This document shows positions 33,702-42,458 of a stretch of 64,000 nucleotides of DNA, one piece after another. Positions within the stretch are counted from its first letter, which is position 1. The number at the start of each line of letters is the position of its first letter. The DNA is taken from assembly GCF_026167525.1 (NCBI RefSeq), contig NZ_CP110679.1, positions 1,674,001 through 1,738,000 on the forward strand, read 5' to 3'. The position numbers were made by a program, and so were the translations under genes. Source of the DNA: Sphingomonas sp. M1-B02. GTDB taxonomy: Bacteria > Pseudomonadota > Alphaproteobacteria > Sphingomonadales > Sphingomonadaceae. Below the pieces are notes generated by a model, which was not told the origin of the DNA, did not search any database, and saw nothing but the letters and a program-made list of their open reading frames with translations.

Positions 33702-34829
33702 TTAATTAAGATCCTCTAATGCCAATTTCGGGATATGCGTGATCCTACATGCAAGATCCGCCTCCCCGGATGCCACAATATAGTGATGACCAGCGTCGAC
33801 GATACCGGTGGTGAAGACCACGTCTCGAACGTACATCTTGTCTTCAAGCGGGCGGGTTAGTTCGGGATTGGCTTCGAGCAAAGGGGTGTGGCTGGTGTCT
33901 ACCATTTTCGCGGGATCGTCACGATCAAGGATTGACCAATAGGTTCGGTAGATCCCGACAATCTCCTTTGGTTCGACACCATGCCACAGCGTCAGCCAAC
34001 CTCGATCGGTGAGGATCGGCGGCGTGCCGCCTCCCATGCGCGCGGTGTGCACGGTCGCGGCACTTGGGCGGATACCAGGCTCGCGATGCGGCTTCCAGTG
34101 GAGTGCATCAAGCGAAGTTGCCAGGTTTATCGAAGGGCCGGCGCGCCATTCGCTGCCCGTTGGATATGCAAAATACAGGTCACCGAGAGGTCGAGTCTGT
34201 GCCCAGTATTTACCGCCGACCAAGCCCTCGAAGATCAGCATATCCTTGTTTTGATGATCAAGCACGATATCCTCGAAAACATAATCGAGGCCGTTGGTAG
34301 AACTGTAGAGCGTCGTTGAATGGCGCTCTGGACTGACCGAGCAGGTTGTCATCAGCCAGCGGTCGCCGACCTTCGATACGCGCGGATCTTCGACGCCATA
34401 GCATTGGAAGCTGGCGTGCGGGGCGATCGCCTTGTCGTAATGGACGGTCACCACTTCGCGCCCATCGGGAGTCAGCTCGACCGGAAGTATCCACGACAGC
34501 GACGTGAGCGCCATCACTCTCCACTTTCCACCGCGCACGAGGAACTTGCGGGGGTCGGAAGTGTCGCACAAATCGACCGGCCAGGGGTCGAGCACATAGC
34601 GCCCCTCCGTCCAGCGGATCGCGTGGATGTTTCCGTCCACCACAGGCTTGCGCAGCGCCTCCGCGATACGGACGAAGATTGCGAGATTGCCGTTCGGTAA
34701 CCGCGTGAGCCCAGGATTGAACGCCCCGAGCACATAGGTTTCCGCGTCCAAATGGCCAGCCAGCGGCGACCGCGAGAGGTCTACATCGTCCGGCCCAAAT
34801 ACCAGTTGATCGATATCGAATACAGTCAT
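33702..34829 (-). CDS. GH130-family glycoside phosphorylase or hydrolase
   Basis: 375 residues of five-bladed propeller pattern. AGHLDAETYVLGAFNPGLTR, CYGVEDPRVSKVGDRWLMT with the catalytic Asp of GVEDPR, FEGLVGGKYWAQTRP, and MGGGTPPILTDRGWLTLWHG are family hallmarks. GH130 enzymes phosphorolyse or hydrolyse beta-mannosides in the cytosol or periplasm; no signal peptide is visible. The ATG overlaps the upstream SDR stop (ATGA at 34826-34829), so the pair may act on one sugar. Confidence 0.85.
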   Translation of the reverse strand: MTVFDIDQLVFGPDDVDLSRSPLAGHLDAETYVLGAFNPGLTRLPNGNLAIFVRIAEALRKPVVDGNIHAIRWTEGRYVLDPWPVDLCDTSDPRKFLVRGGKWRVMALTSLSWILPVELTPDGREVVTVHYDKAIAPHASFQCYGVEDPRVSKVGDRWLMTTCSVSPERHSTTLYSSTNGLDYVFEDIVLDHQNKDMLIFEGLVGGKYWAQTRPLGDLYFAYPTGSEWRAGPSINLATSLDALHWKPHREPGIRPSAATVHTARMGGGTPPILTDRGWLTLWHGVEPKEIVGIYRTYWSILDRDDPAKMVDTSHTPLLEANPELTRPLEDKMYVRDVVFTTGIVDAGHHYIVASGEADLACRITHIPKLALEDLN

Positions 34830-35608
34830 TCATCGCCCCGGGCACGGGGCGCGATAACAATCTGCTGCACCACTGCGCGGCGTGGCTGAGTGAGCGCGTA
34901 ATGCACGCCCACGGCAATGTCCTCCGCGCGCAGCATCGTCTCCTGTCGATTCTCCTCCGCCTGCGCTTCCGAGGTGAAGCTTTCATATTGGAAATCGGCG
35001 CCAGTCTTGGCGGGCTCGACGTTGCAGACCTTGATGCCCTTGGGGCCAAGTTCCTTGCGCACCGCCTCCGCGAAGCCGGCGATCCCGGCCTTCATGCCGG
35101 CATATACGCTGCCTTCGGCGCCGAGCATATGCGCCGAAACCGAACCGATGAAGACGATGTCGCCATGATCCTTCATCACTTCGACCGCGGCATACGCAGT
35201 GGTCAGATACGCCGTGAAGTCGATGGCGATCGCAAAGCGCAATTCTTCGGCCGTCATGGTGGTGAGACCTTTCGCCGGGACCGCTGCGTTCACGATCGCG
35301 ATGTCGAAGTCTCCGAAATAATCGCGTGCCGACGTGACGAAACGATCGACGGCGTCCGGCTCCGCGAGGTCGAGATTGATCCCGTTGCCTTTCCCGACCT
35401 CCCTGATGCGCTTGAGACCATCCTCAAGATGCTGCGGTTCACGGCCGCAGACAAAGACGTCGACGCCTTCCGAAGCGAGCAGCACGGCAATGGCACGGCC
35501 GATGCCGGTGGTGCCGCCGGTGATTATCGCCTTGCGCCCGTTCAGGCTCGGCATTTCGGTATGGGCATCGGACAGGGTGGTGGCAGGCGGATCGGCGAGA
35601 TCGGTCAC
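34826..35608 (-). CDS. Short-chain dehydrogenase/reductase
   Basis: 260 residues from a GTG at 35608 with AAAGGA 8 bases upstream. Classical SDR: cofactor motif ITGGTTGIGRAIAV at about 28-41, NAAVPAKGL, catalytic Ser in FIGSVSAH and YAGMK with Tyr and Lys. VFVCGREP after the second strand suggests NADP preference. Overlaps the GH130 gene start by four bases. Substrate unknown, plausibly a sugar or sugar acid given the partner. Confidence 0.9.
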   Translation of the reverse strand: MTDLADPPATTLSDAHTEMPSLNGRKAIITGGTTGIGRAIAVLLASEGVDVFVCGREPQHLEDGLKRIREVGKGNGINLDLAEPDAVDRFVTSARDYFGDFDIAIVNAAVPAKGLTTMTAEELRFAIAIDFTAYLTTAYAAVEVMKDHGDIVFIGSVSAHMLGAEGSVYAGMKAGIAGFAEAVRKELGPKGIKVCNVEPAKTGADFQYESFTSEAQAEENRQETMLRAEDIAVGVHYALTQPRRAVVQQIVIAPRARGDE

Positions 35609-35642
35609 TGGCTGAATCCTTTGTGCGGCTGATACGCCGGAC

Positions 35643-35669
35643 CGCGGGCGACCGGTTCGGTCGCCCGCG
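35643..35669 (-). terminator. Strong hairpin between DUF892 and SDR genes
   Basis: CGCGGGCGACCG-GTT-CGGTCGCCCGCG, a 12-base perfect stem, lies 13 bases past the DUF892 stop. No U tract follows, so termination is likely but not certain. Confidence 0.6.
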
Positions 35670-35681
35670 TGGCAATGGGTG

Positions 35682-36218
35682 TCAGACCTTCGCTTCGGAA
35701 GAGCCCTCGGTCACATAGAGGTCGGCATAGCGCCGCGTGACCATCGGCAGCGCCTCGTCGATCCACTGCGCCATGGCCTGCTCCTCGCGAAGGGTCTGCT
35801 CAAGGGCAGGTGTCGCGCTTGCGAAACCACCATGTTCAGCCAGGGTAATCAGCGATTTATAGGCCGCGATCTCGAAATTCTCGAACGCGTAATTGGCGAA
35901 GCTGTTCTTCAGGATTTCGTCGCCTGCGATGCTGTGGGTGATCGCCGCCATGCTGCCGGTCAGGCTCAGCCCGAGATCCTTCAGCGCGGAGCCGCTCGTG
36001 TCCAGGTCGGCGAGCAACTCGTCCAGGCGGGTCAGCTGTCCGTTGGTTTCCTCGATATGCGCGCGGAGCCGCTCGGCCACTTCGGGGTAATTCTCGATCC
36101 GGGCCACCTGGGGCGTCATGATCGAAAGCGCCTGCTTCTCCAGCGCGTGGGCATTTCGCAACGCCACGATGAACAGGTCCTTCAGACCTTCGGAAGTGCC
36201 CTGGTACGTCGTCGCCAT
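35682..36218 (-). CDS. DUF892 (YciE/YciF-like) ferritin-like stress protein
   Basis: 178 residues from the ATG at 36218, with GGAG 7 bases upstream. Four-helix ferritin-like pattern: GLKDLFIVALRNAHALEKQA, then VAERLRAHIEETNGQLTRLD, FENFEIAAYKSLITLAEHGG and ALEQTLREEQAMAQWIDEAL. The Glu residues (RNAHALEKQ, HIEET, NFEIAAY, REEQAM) are the likely di-iron ligands. YciF-type proteins are cytosolic and stress-induced. An EcfG-like promoter with one mismatch lies about 30 bases upstream. A second DUF892 gene is at 62525. Confidence 0.85.
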   Translation of the reverse strand: MATTYQGTSEGLKDLFIVALRNAHALEKQALSIMTPQVARIENYPEVAERLRAHIEETNGQLTRLDELLADLDTSGSALKDLGLSLTGSMAAITHSIAGDEILKNSFANYAFENFEIAAYKSLITLAEHGGFASATPALEQTLREEQAMAQWIDEALPMVTRRYADLYVTEGSSEAKV

Positions 36219-36247
36219 GTCTTCGCTCCATTGGGAATTGCGAGAGA

Positions 36248-36272
36248 AACGGCGTCCCCCCGCGAAGGTTGC
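36248..36272 (-). promoter_or_regulatory. EcfG-like promoter, one mismatch
   Basis: On the minus strand GCAAC-N16-CGTT, one base off the GGAAC-N16-CGTT consensus of the alphaproteobacterial general stress sigma factor, placed 30 bases before a DUF892 start. Confidence 0.4.
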
Positions 36273-36699
36273 CGGTCGCCGAAGGGCCGAGGCAGGATTG
36301 CGCTGCGTTGAGGGGTATATACGGTGAAAAATCACGATTTAATCTGTGTTTATGGCGACTTTCGGGAATCGCCCTCACCGGAGTCTATGTCGCCATCGCC
36401 AACCGCCGCTTCGACATCGATGCGACTGCGCTCGTAAGCGGCCGCTTGCAGACAGCACATGCCGGACCAGGTTCTCGATTTGGTGTGTCCAAGCAGAATC
36501 TTGCAGAAAAGACCGAGATCTGAACCTGGCGCGGTCCTTGCCGACGGGGACCGCGCCTACGCAGGGGAGCTTTGCGCTCCGAGAACTGTTGTTCAGCCGA
36601 CGATGTGATCGCGCCGACAATTGCCGTCCCTGTCGGCATTGGTCTTCCGCAGTCGTACCGGGTGCGTTCAGGAAAGAAACGGTACTCTCCCGCCTGCGC
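36273..36699. other. Intergenic stretch, nothing recognised
   Basis: Overlapping frames on both strands are Arg/Ser-rich and lack ribosome sites; a Cys pair in a minus-strand frame (CAVCKRP near 36440) is not enough to call a gene. Confidence 0.35.
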
Positions 36700-37620
36700 C
36701 TACGGCGTTTTATCGGACAAGAACCGTTCTAACGGCGGCAAAGATGTGACCGGGTCTTCCTCGAACGGCACATGGCCGAGGTCAGGCAGCCGCACCAACT
36801 CGCCATCAGCCAGGTGCCGAAGATAATCGGCCGCGTTGCTGATGGGGATCATGCCGTCCCGCTCACCCCAAAGCAGGAGAGTCGGTGCCTCAATGCGCGC
36901 GAGGATCGGGGCAGGATTGAGCAGGATTGTCTGGCCCATACGCTCCAGCATTGCGCGCCGTACGCCTGGCGCGAGCATCAGGTCCCGATAGCGGGTAACG
37001 GTCGTTTCGCGCAACGCCGCGGCATTCGCATAGGCGGCGGCTAGATTCGATCTTAGCATAGCGCGCGGCGCGACGTAGGGTAGCGCCTGCATCATCAGCG
37101 GGACATTGGGGGGCTTATCATAGTCGAAGCCTGGGCTGGCGAACCCGTCCGGGGAAATCAATACCAGCCGAGTTACCCTGGCGGGATGGGCGGCGGCGAA
37201 CTTCCAGGCGATGCGTCCCCCCAGCGAATTGCCGACAAGCGCTGCGCGGTCGACTCGCAGCTGGTCCATCAGGCCTGTGAGGATATTGATTTCGCGTTGG
37301 TCGCTATAGTCGCCGGTGGGATCGGCACCGGTAAGTCCAAAGCCTGGCAGGTCGAACCGGATCACACGGTAACGCGCCGACAGGGCCTTCGCCCACGGCT
37401 CCCATGTGTCGAGGCTCGCGCCGAAACCGTGCAGCAATATTATCGCCGGCGCATCGCTCGGGCCCGTATCACGCAGGCGCAGGCGCACGCCGTCGACCGT
37501 GCGATAGTTCCCGGCATATGATGCCTCAAGCGCAGCGCGGGGTTTGTCAGGGGCATAGAGCGATACTGCCAGGATGCCGATAGCGACCGCGGCCAGGCCC
37601 ACCACCCAGGCAAAGATCAT
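36700..37620 (-). CDS. Membrane-anchored alpha/beta hydrolase
   Basis: 306 residues from the ATG at 37620, where GAGG lies about 7 bases upstream; a longer start at 37713 has none. MIFAWVVGLAAVAIGILAVS is a membrane anchor. The fold follows: LLHGFGASLDTWEPWAKALS, VIRFDLPGFGLTG, nucleophile Ser in GNSLGG, acid Asp in LLLWGERDGMIP and His in LPDLGHVPFEEDP. The active domain is probably periplasmic. Similar proteins include C-C bond (MhpC-like) and ester hydrolases; the substrate is unknown. Confidence 0.85.
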   Translation of the reverse strand: MIFAWVVGLAAVAIGILAVSLYAPDKPRAALEASYAGNYRTVDGVRLRLRDTGPSDAPAIILLHGFGASLDTWEPWAKALSARYRVIRFDLPGFGLTGADPTGDYSDQREINILTGLMDQLRVDRAALVGNSLGGRIAWKFAAAHPARVTRLVLISPDGFASPGFDYDKPPNVPLMMQALPYVAPRAMLRSNLAAAYANAAALRETTVTRYRDLMLAPGVRRAMLERMGQTILLNPAPILARIEAPTLLLWGERDGMIPISNAADYLRHLADGELVRLPDLGHVPFEEDPVTSLPPLERFLSDKTP

Positions 37621-37750
37621 CCAAATCCTCTTCGGTCGTTTAGCCACACGCAGCCCCGCTTGATGCCGGCCGACACAAACTGTCTCGGGTCGCGCATCAG
37701 CGCAATGGCTCATCCTCTTGGAGATGCGCAGTTTTCGATTTCGTCCGGTC

Positions 37751-38838
37751 CTTAGAAGACGGCGTGGTCCCCTCGTCGCGGCACAACTTCGCCGGCAAGG
37801 ACGGCGTGGTAGTAGTCAAACAAGGTCTCGGTTCCGGTCGAAGGGGTAGCAGCCGCGTCGTACCTGCCTGATTGCCCGATTCAGCACGAGCATGGATTCA
37901 GTGGCGTAATAGCGGCCGATCCGGGCCAGCTCGGCCTTCTTGGCCAACGATGGCGCAATTCGGCTAAATGCCGCGAGGCCCCCGGCAATCACGTCCAGCA
38001 GACAAACTGGAACCGAGCGAAACTTGGGCGTGCGGCCGAGCAACGCGAACAGCGCTTCGCCCTGCTGCCGCGGAGTGATGGCGTCGCCCGGACCACCGAT
38101 CGGCAGGATGCGGTTCCAGCGGCTGTCCTCGTTCAGGCACGCTGCGATGTAGTCCCCCAGATCGCCGTCGCTGATAGGTTTGCAAGCGGTCAAACTTCCA
38201 TCGCCGAAGATCAGGAAGGCGCGGCCTTCGCGGGCACGTTCGATTTGGCCCGATAGCGATCTGAAAAAGGCAGTGCGTCGCACGATCGAATAGCGCATGC
38301 CGGAATCGATGATCGCCGCCTCGAATGCCAATTTGGCATGTTGAAAGGCAAGAAGCGGCTTTTGCACGCAATTGGCAGACAGCAGGATGAAGTGGCCGAC
38401 ACCGGCCTCCTGCGCAGCCTCCAACACGTTCAGATGGGCGCGATGATCAATCGCCCAAGCATCGCGAGGCGCTCCGGTGCGCGATGCCATGCACGACACC
38501 ACGGCATCGAACCGCTCGCCGGTAAACCCGTCGCGGGCCAGCGCGGTGGGATCGGTGGGGTCGACCGCCTTGACGGTGACGCCTTCAAACAGCCCGGTGG
38601 AGCCTGCCGGCGTTCGTGATTTACCGACGCCAGCCCCGGCCCGGACCAGACAGACTACGTCGTGTCCCTGCCGAACGAGCGCGGCGGCAGTTGCGCTACC
38701 GATGGTGCCGGTCGCTCCCAGCAGACAGACGCGTCGGCGTTCCCCCGGCCTGCGCACGTCCAGCGTTGGCGGGAAGGCGCGGCCCCGTTCGACTGCAGAT
38801 AATGCCGCCGCTGTCTCGGTGCCCGTCCCAGTGTTCAT
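37751..38838 (-). pseudogene. bciA: BciA-type divinyl chlorophyllide 8-vinyl reductase, frameshifted near the 3' end
   Basis: The main frame (37816-38838, 340 residues) carries the NAD(P) motif LLGATGTIGSATAAALVRQG, VSCMASRTGAPRDAWAIDHR, LSANCVQKPLLAFQHAKLAF and KPISDGDLGDYIAACLNED, all hallmarks of BciA. After TESMLVLN the frame degenerates, while the expected C-terminus (GRYDAAATPSTGTETLFDYY, then HAVLAGEVVPRR) continues one frame over to a TAA at 37751. One base is gained or lost near 37878. BciA acts in bacteriochlorophyll synthesis; no other pigment gene is in the window, so this may be a relic or a repurposed reductase. Confidence 0.75.
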
Positions 38839-39135
38839 ATCGGTTCAGTCAAAGACCCTACGATCATGGAGCGCTTAGGAACAGGGCACCCGACTCGTCT
38901 GGCGGGTCTGGGACCACTTGTCCCGAGAGCTGCCAGTCCGCAAGCGACCTACAAGTCGCCATTCAGCCTGCCCGGCCCAATTCCCCATACCCGCCATTCA
39001 GCCACAATCTGATTTTCGGCCCCATTTCGACAAGCGTTAATTTTCCGTTATCCGTCAAAGCCCTGTCACAACGCCGCTCTATCAAACCATGCAGCGGGAG
39101 ATTAGCCCTCGCCAAACAAATAAGGGGCAAGAAGA

Positions 39136-39879
39136 ATGTTGATGGATATGAAGGTTGCGAAGCGTATCAAATCTGGCCTCACTGGCGCGACCGCGCTCGG
39201 CCTGCTCGCCATTGCCAACCCCGCTTACGCGGCATCGCTGCTCCAGTATAATTTCAGCGACAATTCGGGGATCACCGCGACCGAAGCGCCATCGTTTGTC
39301 GCCGCGAACCTCACCGGGGTGAACTTCACGCGAGGCAGCGGCCTTACCCCGGTCAGCGCTTCGGACGGGTTTAATTCGTCTGGCTGGAGCGCGTTTGCGT
39401 CCAATGCCAATGACTATCTTAACTTCGGCTTCAACGTCACCACCGGCTATAGCGCCGTGGTCAATCAGCTCGCTTTCACGTCGTCTCGTTCGAACACTGG
39501 ACCAAGTAACATGGCCGTCTTCGCAGCGGTGGACGGCGGCGCATTCACGCAAGTCTCGACCTTTACCCAAAGCACTTCGGATACGAGCCGCATCCTAGAC
39601 TTCGCCCCCCTGACCGGCGCGTCGAGCATTTTTTTCCGCATCGTTGCGACCAGTGCCGCATCGGCCCCCGGCGGCACCTTCCGTGTTGAGAACTACACCC
39701 CCAGCACGAATGCCAGCCCGTTTTCGCTCAATGGAAATGTCTCGGCGATCCCGGTGGCCGTCCCGTCCGTGCCGGAACCGGCGACCTGGGCGATGATGCT
39801 AATGGGCTTCGGCGCAATCGGCGCTGGCATGCGTCGCGGCAAGAAACAGAATGTTGGCCCGCAGTTCGCCACCGCCTAA
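39136..39879 (+). CDS. PEP-CTERM sorting domain protein
   Basis: 247 residues with a signal ending NPAYAAS. The body is Ser/Asn/Ala-rich beta-sandwich (NFSDNSGITATEAPSFVAAN, then SNANDYLNFGFNVTTGYSAV, SGASSIFFRI-like GASSIFFRIVATSAAS). The tail is VPEPATWAMMLMGFGAIGAG and RRGKKQNVGPQFATA. The last 45 codons and the terminator beyond are nearly the same as in the gene ending at 42122. Exported, exosortase-processed by family knowledge; linked to extracellular matrix. Confidence 0.9.
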   Translation: MLMDMKVAKRIKSGLTGATALGLLAIANPAYAASLLQYNFSDNSGITATEAPSFVAANLTGVNFTRGSGLTPVSASDGFNSSGWSAFASNANDYLNFGFNVTTGYSAVVNQLAFTSSRSNTGPSNMAVFAAVDGGAFTQVSTFTQSTSDTSRILDFAPLTGASSIFFRIVATSAASAPGGTFRVENYTPSTNASPFSLNGNVSAIPVAVPSVPEPATWAMMLMGFGAIGAGMRRGKKQNVGPQFATA

Positions 39880-39901
39880 GCGCTGATACCTCGAGTAAGG
39901 C

Positions 39902-39931
39902 AGCGCCGCTTGTCTAAAGACTGGCGGCGCT
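39902..39931 (+). terminator. Terminator hairpin, copy 1
   Basis: AGCGCCGC-TT-GTCT-AA-AGAC-TG-GCGGCGCT, a nested 8+4 base stem, 22 bases after the PEP-CTERM stop. Duplicated at 42145-42174. Confidence 0.65.
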
Positions 39932-39985
39932 CCACTTTGGCACATCGATGCCGTCGGGGGGCGTCCGCCCCATCACCCAATTTCG
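39930..39985 (+). repeat. Post-terminator repeat, uninterrupted copy
   Basis: CTCCACTTTGGCACATCGAT, then GCCGTCGGGGGGCGTC and CCATCACCCAATTTCGG follow the hairpin directly. The same sequence at 43511 is separated from its hairpin by an IS1111-type insertion. Confidence 0.8.
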
Positions 39986-40057
39986 GCTTTTGGAGCCCTC
40001 GCCCCTGCCCTCCCGCATCGAAAAGCGACGGTCGGCTACCGACCAAACGTCTCACCT

Positions 40058-41038
40058 TCAACGTCCTCGGGGGCCAGCGCCCTCTCTTGCAACCGCGATC
40101 GCTTCTTCGATGGTAGCGACCACGATGTCGGGTCGATCGTCGTGTATCATGTGCCCGGCGCCCGGAACGCGGCGGTGCACACCGACAGTCGAGAGCTTCG
40201 CATAGCGTTGATGCATTCCATTCCAAGCCGCCTCCGCCTTGGGTTCGTCCGCGGGATCTGCTCCATCGGTCGGGCTATGCACTCCTGCCGTAAGCACGAA
40301 CAGCGGTAGCCGGCCTAATGCCTTTACAGCCCCCACCTGCACAGCGCTGGCCTGCCAACTCTCGTATATGGATAGCCGGCTACGGAGGAAGGCCGCGCGA
40401 CGGGCAGGGTCCTTGTCAGGCGGCCCTGCACATCCCTCCTTCGCCGCCGCGGCGAGGCATGCACGGCCGACCGCGATCCGACCCTTCAAATAATCGCTGT
40501 AGAGGCGCCCGATAGACGGGGCGGCCTGCAGGAAAATCCGGTCGAGATGCGGATAGGTCGGGTCGAGGAGGACCAGTGCTCGGGTCGCTTTCTCATTCCT
40601 GTGTGCAAACAGCACCGATTCATAACCCCCGTAGGAATGTCCCACAATCACATAAGGCGGTCGAACGTCGGCGGCGGAGAGCAATTTCTCAAGCTGAGAG
40701 GTGGTATAGGCGGCATCTTGCGAAGCACCACTTTCGTCGCTTGATCCGAAGCCCGGTCGGTCCCAACTGCAGACCCGGGTGGATTGCGCGATCTGATGCT
40801 GGACGCCACGCCAGCTGTCGGCGTCACCGCCGAGGCCAGCATTGAGCACGACGGTCGGGGTGCCCGCTCCTCCGCAGCGGATGTGCAGGCGCCGGGATCC
40901 GTCCACGGCGACCTGACGATCAACCAGAGGCAGGGGCAAGGGACCGCGCGTTTGGGCAGGCGACGGGGGCCTTTGAGCGAGCGCTGCTTGCCCGGTGAGC
41001 CACAGTGCGAAGAACAGACCGATGCGCCGCATGCCCAT
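40058..41038 (-). CDS. Secreted alpha/beta hydrolase
   Basis: 326 residues with a signal peptide ending AALAQ. Serine hydrolase fold: VVLNAGLGGDADSWRGVQHQ, CSWDRPGFGSSD, nucleophile Ser in IVGHSYGGYESVL, LVLLDPTYP, and His in VPGAGHMIHDDRP. Extracytoplasmic. The family includes esterases and lactonases; nothing fixes the substrate. It is convergent with the 39.1-kb PEP-CTERM gene. Its 3' end lies about 70 bases beyond the post-terminator repeat. Confidence 0.85.
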   Translation of the reverse strand: MGMRRIGLFFALWLTGQAALAQRPPSPAQTRGPLPLPLVDRQVAVDGSRRLHIRCGGAGTPTVVLNAGLGGDADSWRGVQHQIAQSTRVCSWDRPGFGSSDESGASQDAAYTTSQLEKLLSAADVRPPYVIVGHSYGGYESVLFAHRNEKATRALVLLDPTYPHLDRIFLQAAPSIGRLYSDYLKGRIAVGRACLAAAAKEGCAGPPDKDPARRAAFLRSRLSIYESWQASAVQVGAVKALGRLPLFVLTAGVHSPTDGADPADEPKAEAAWNGMHQRYAKLSTVGVHRRVPGAGHMIHDDRPDIVVATIEEAIAVAREGAGPRGR

Positions 41039-41456
41039 TTTGTAGAGCCAAATCTGGCATTCACAAGCGACGCTTCAAGAGATTGCGGTGGATATGACGA
41101 AGCGCCCCCGAATGGTTCGCTGCCTACAAATTCCCGGCTTCCCACCCATCATTAGCGGTTCGTGCTCTCTCAGTCGCGCCCCAGTAGCGGCCGGGCCGCT
41201 AACCGACCCAATTCCGGACATTCCGTCCTGCTGGTCGGAAGCGCTGCCCACCGCCCATATTAGCTGTTCAGAGATTCCTACCCACCGACTGATTGCGCGT
41301 CTGACACCTCGCATGGACCCCGGAGCCTCGCTTCGTTCCAACAGAGGTGCCCCGAATGGGGATTCGATCGAACGTTGACACTCCATTAAATTCGTAGGTA
41401 TCGAACTAAATAGAAGGGCCGCGACGATTTCAATGCGCGGCGTAGAGGGGGCTTCC
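41039..41456. other. Intergenic stretch with dispersed repeat
   Basis: No gene. On the minus strand, ATGTCCGGAATTGGGTCGGT then TAGCGGCCCGGCCGC (41187-41222) is a near-consensus dispersed repeat. Confidence 0.5.
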
Positions 41457-42122
41457 ATGCAGAAGGCGATTATAACGGTTCTTGCCGCGTGCGTTATGGC
41501 TGTTGCTGTACCAAGTTCAGCGCAGGTGACGACCTACAATTCGAACCCAACCGGTGGGTTCCAATATGGAACGGGCAACAATTACACCCCTGCTAACGCG
41601 ACGGTTCTGACGGATGGAAATAACGAACTGGCAGTTCGCTTCCACGAGTATCAAAATCCTGCGTCGGCCTCAACGAGCGGCCTCTACGTCTTCGCCCTCG
41701 GAACGGACGTAAGCTATGACTTCAGCATTGGCGGCGCTACTTCCGGGTCAAATATTCGACTCACCAACCTCCTGACGAGCGCTTTCGTAACGTACGACCC
41801 TCTCTGCCCGATCTCGCCGCTGTGCTTCCTTAATGACAACAAGGTAAGCGCTGGCGGCGACATTCAAAACAGTCAGCGTTTGAGCTTCTCACAGTTCTCC
41901 GGATTGGGCTTCGACGCGAACGCGAACAACACCTATCGTCTCGATCTCACGGCCGGCGGGAACACCGTCACAAGCTTCGCACAGCTCGGCGCGGGCGCGA
42001 CCGTGTCGGCCGTTCCCGAGCCTGCCACTTGGGCGATGATTCTGGTGGGCTTCGGCGCAGTCGGCGCTGGCATGCGTCGCGGCAAGAAACAGAATGTTGG
42101 CCCGCAGTTCGCCATCGCCTAA
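41457..42122 (+). CDS. PEP-CTERM sorting domain protein
   Basis: 221 residues from the ATG at 41457 (MQKAIITVLAACVMAVAVPS), preceded by AGAGGGGG. Signal ends SSAQ. The body (VLTDGNNELAVRFHEYQNPA, then LYVFALGTDVSYDFSIGG, RLTNLLTSAFVTYDPLC) is beta-rich with two Cys. The tail VPEPATWAMILVGFGAVGAG plus RRGKKQNVGPQFAIA shares its 3' end with the 39.1-kb gene, though the bodies are unrelated, so the tail and terminator were copied as a cassette. Confidence 0.9.
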   Translation: MQKAIITVLAACVMAVAVPSSAQVTTYNSNPTGGFQYGTGNNYTPANATVLTDGNNELAVRFHEYQNPASASTSGLYVFALGTDVSYDFSIGGATSGSNIRLTNLLTSAFVTYDPLCPISPLCFLNDNKVSAGGDIQNSQRLSFSQFSGLGFDANANNTYRLDLTAGGNTVTSFAQLGAGATVSAVPEPATWAMILVGFGAVGAGMRRGKKQNVGPQFAIA

Positions 42123-42144
42123 GCACTGATACCTAGAGTAAGGC

Positions 42145-42174
42145 AGCGCCGCTGGTCTAAAGACTGGCGGCGCT
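42145..42174 (+). terminator. Terminator hairpin, copy 2
   Basis: Same nested stem as at 39902-39931 (AGCGCCGC and GCGGCGCT arms with inner GTCT/AGAC). Its downstream repeat is displaced by the insertion beginning at the terminal CT. Confidence 0.65.
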
Positions 42175-42458
42175 TTGCTGTGGGCGAGCGTCCGCTTTCC
42201 ATCTGTGGACGTCCCGCGTGACGCAAGCGGTGTTTGGAGTATTGGCGCGTAGTCGGATGCTGCCATCTGTCCGGCCTCTGATGCAGCGATGATGGCTGCG
42301 GGCCCGTATGGGAGTTCGCGGATCGGAACCACATCACCCTGAGCGTGCTGATGAAGCACGGTGGCAAGCCCTGGTTCTTCCGACCCCGTCTCGCCCACTG
42401 TTGTGCCATACACTCCTTCGACCGACCTACGCCCCGACGACCTCCGGCCCGCCTTGGC
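42175..42458 (-). ncRNA. Candidate bridge-RNA region of the IS1111-type element
   Basis: The 284-base non-coding end 3' of the transposase is where IS1111-group elements are expected to encode their bridge RNA. No structure was folded; the call rests on element layout alone. Confidence 0.3.

Noticed and set aside
39940..39960. TTTGGCACATCGATGCC as a sigma-54 promoter for PEP-CTERM genes
   Set aside because: The -12 element does not match TTGC at the right spacing, and the site lies downstream of the gene.
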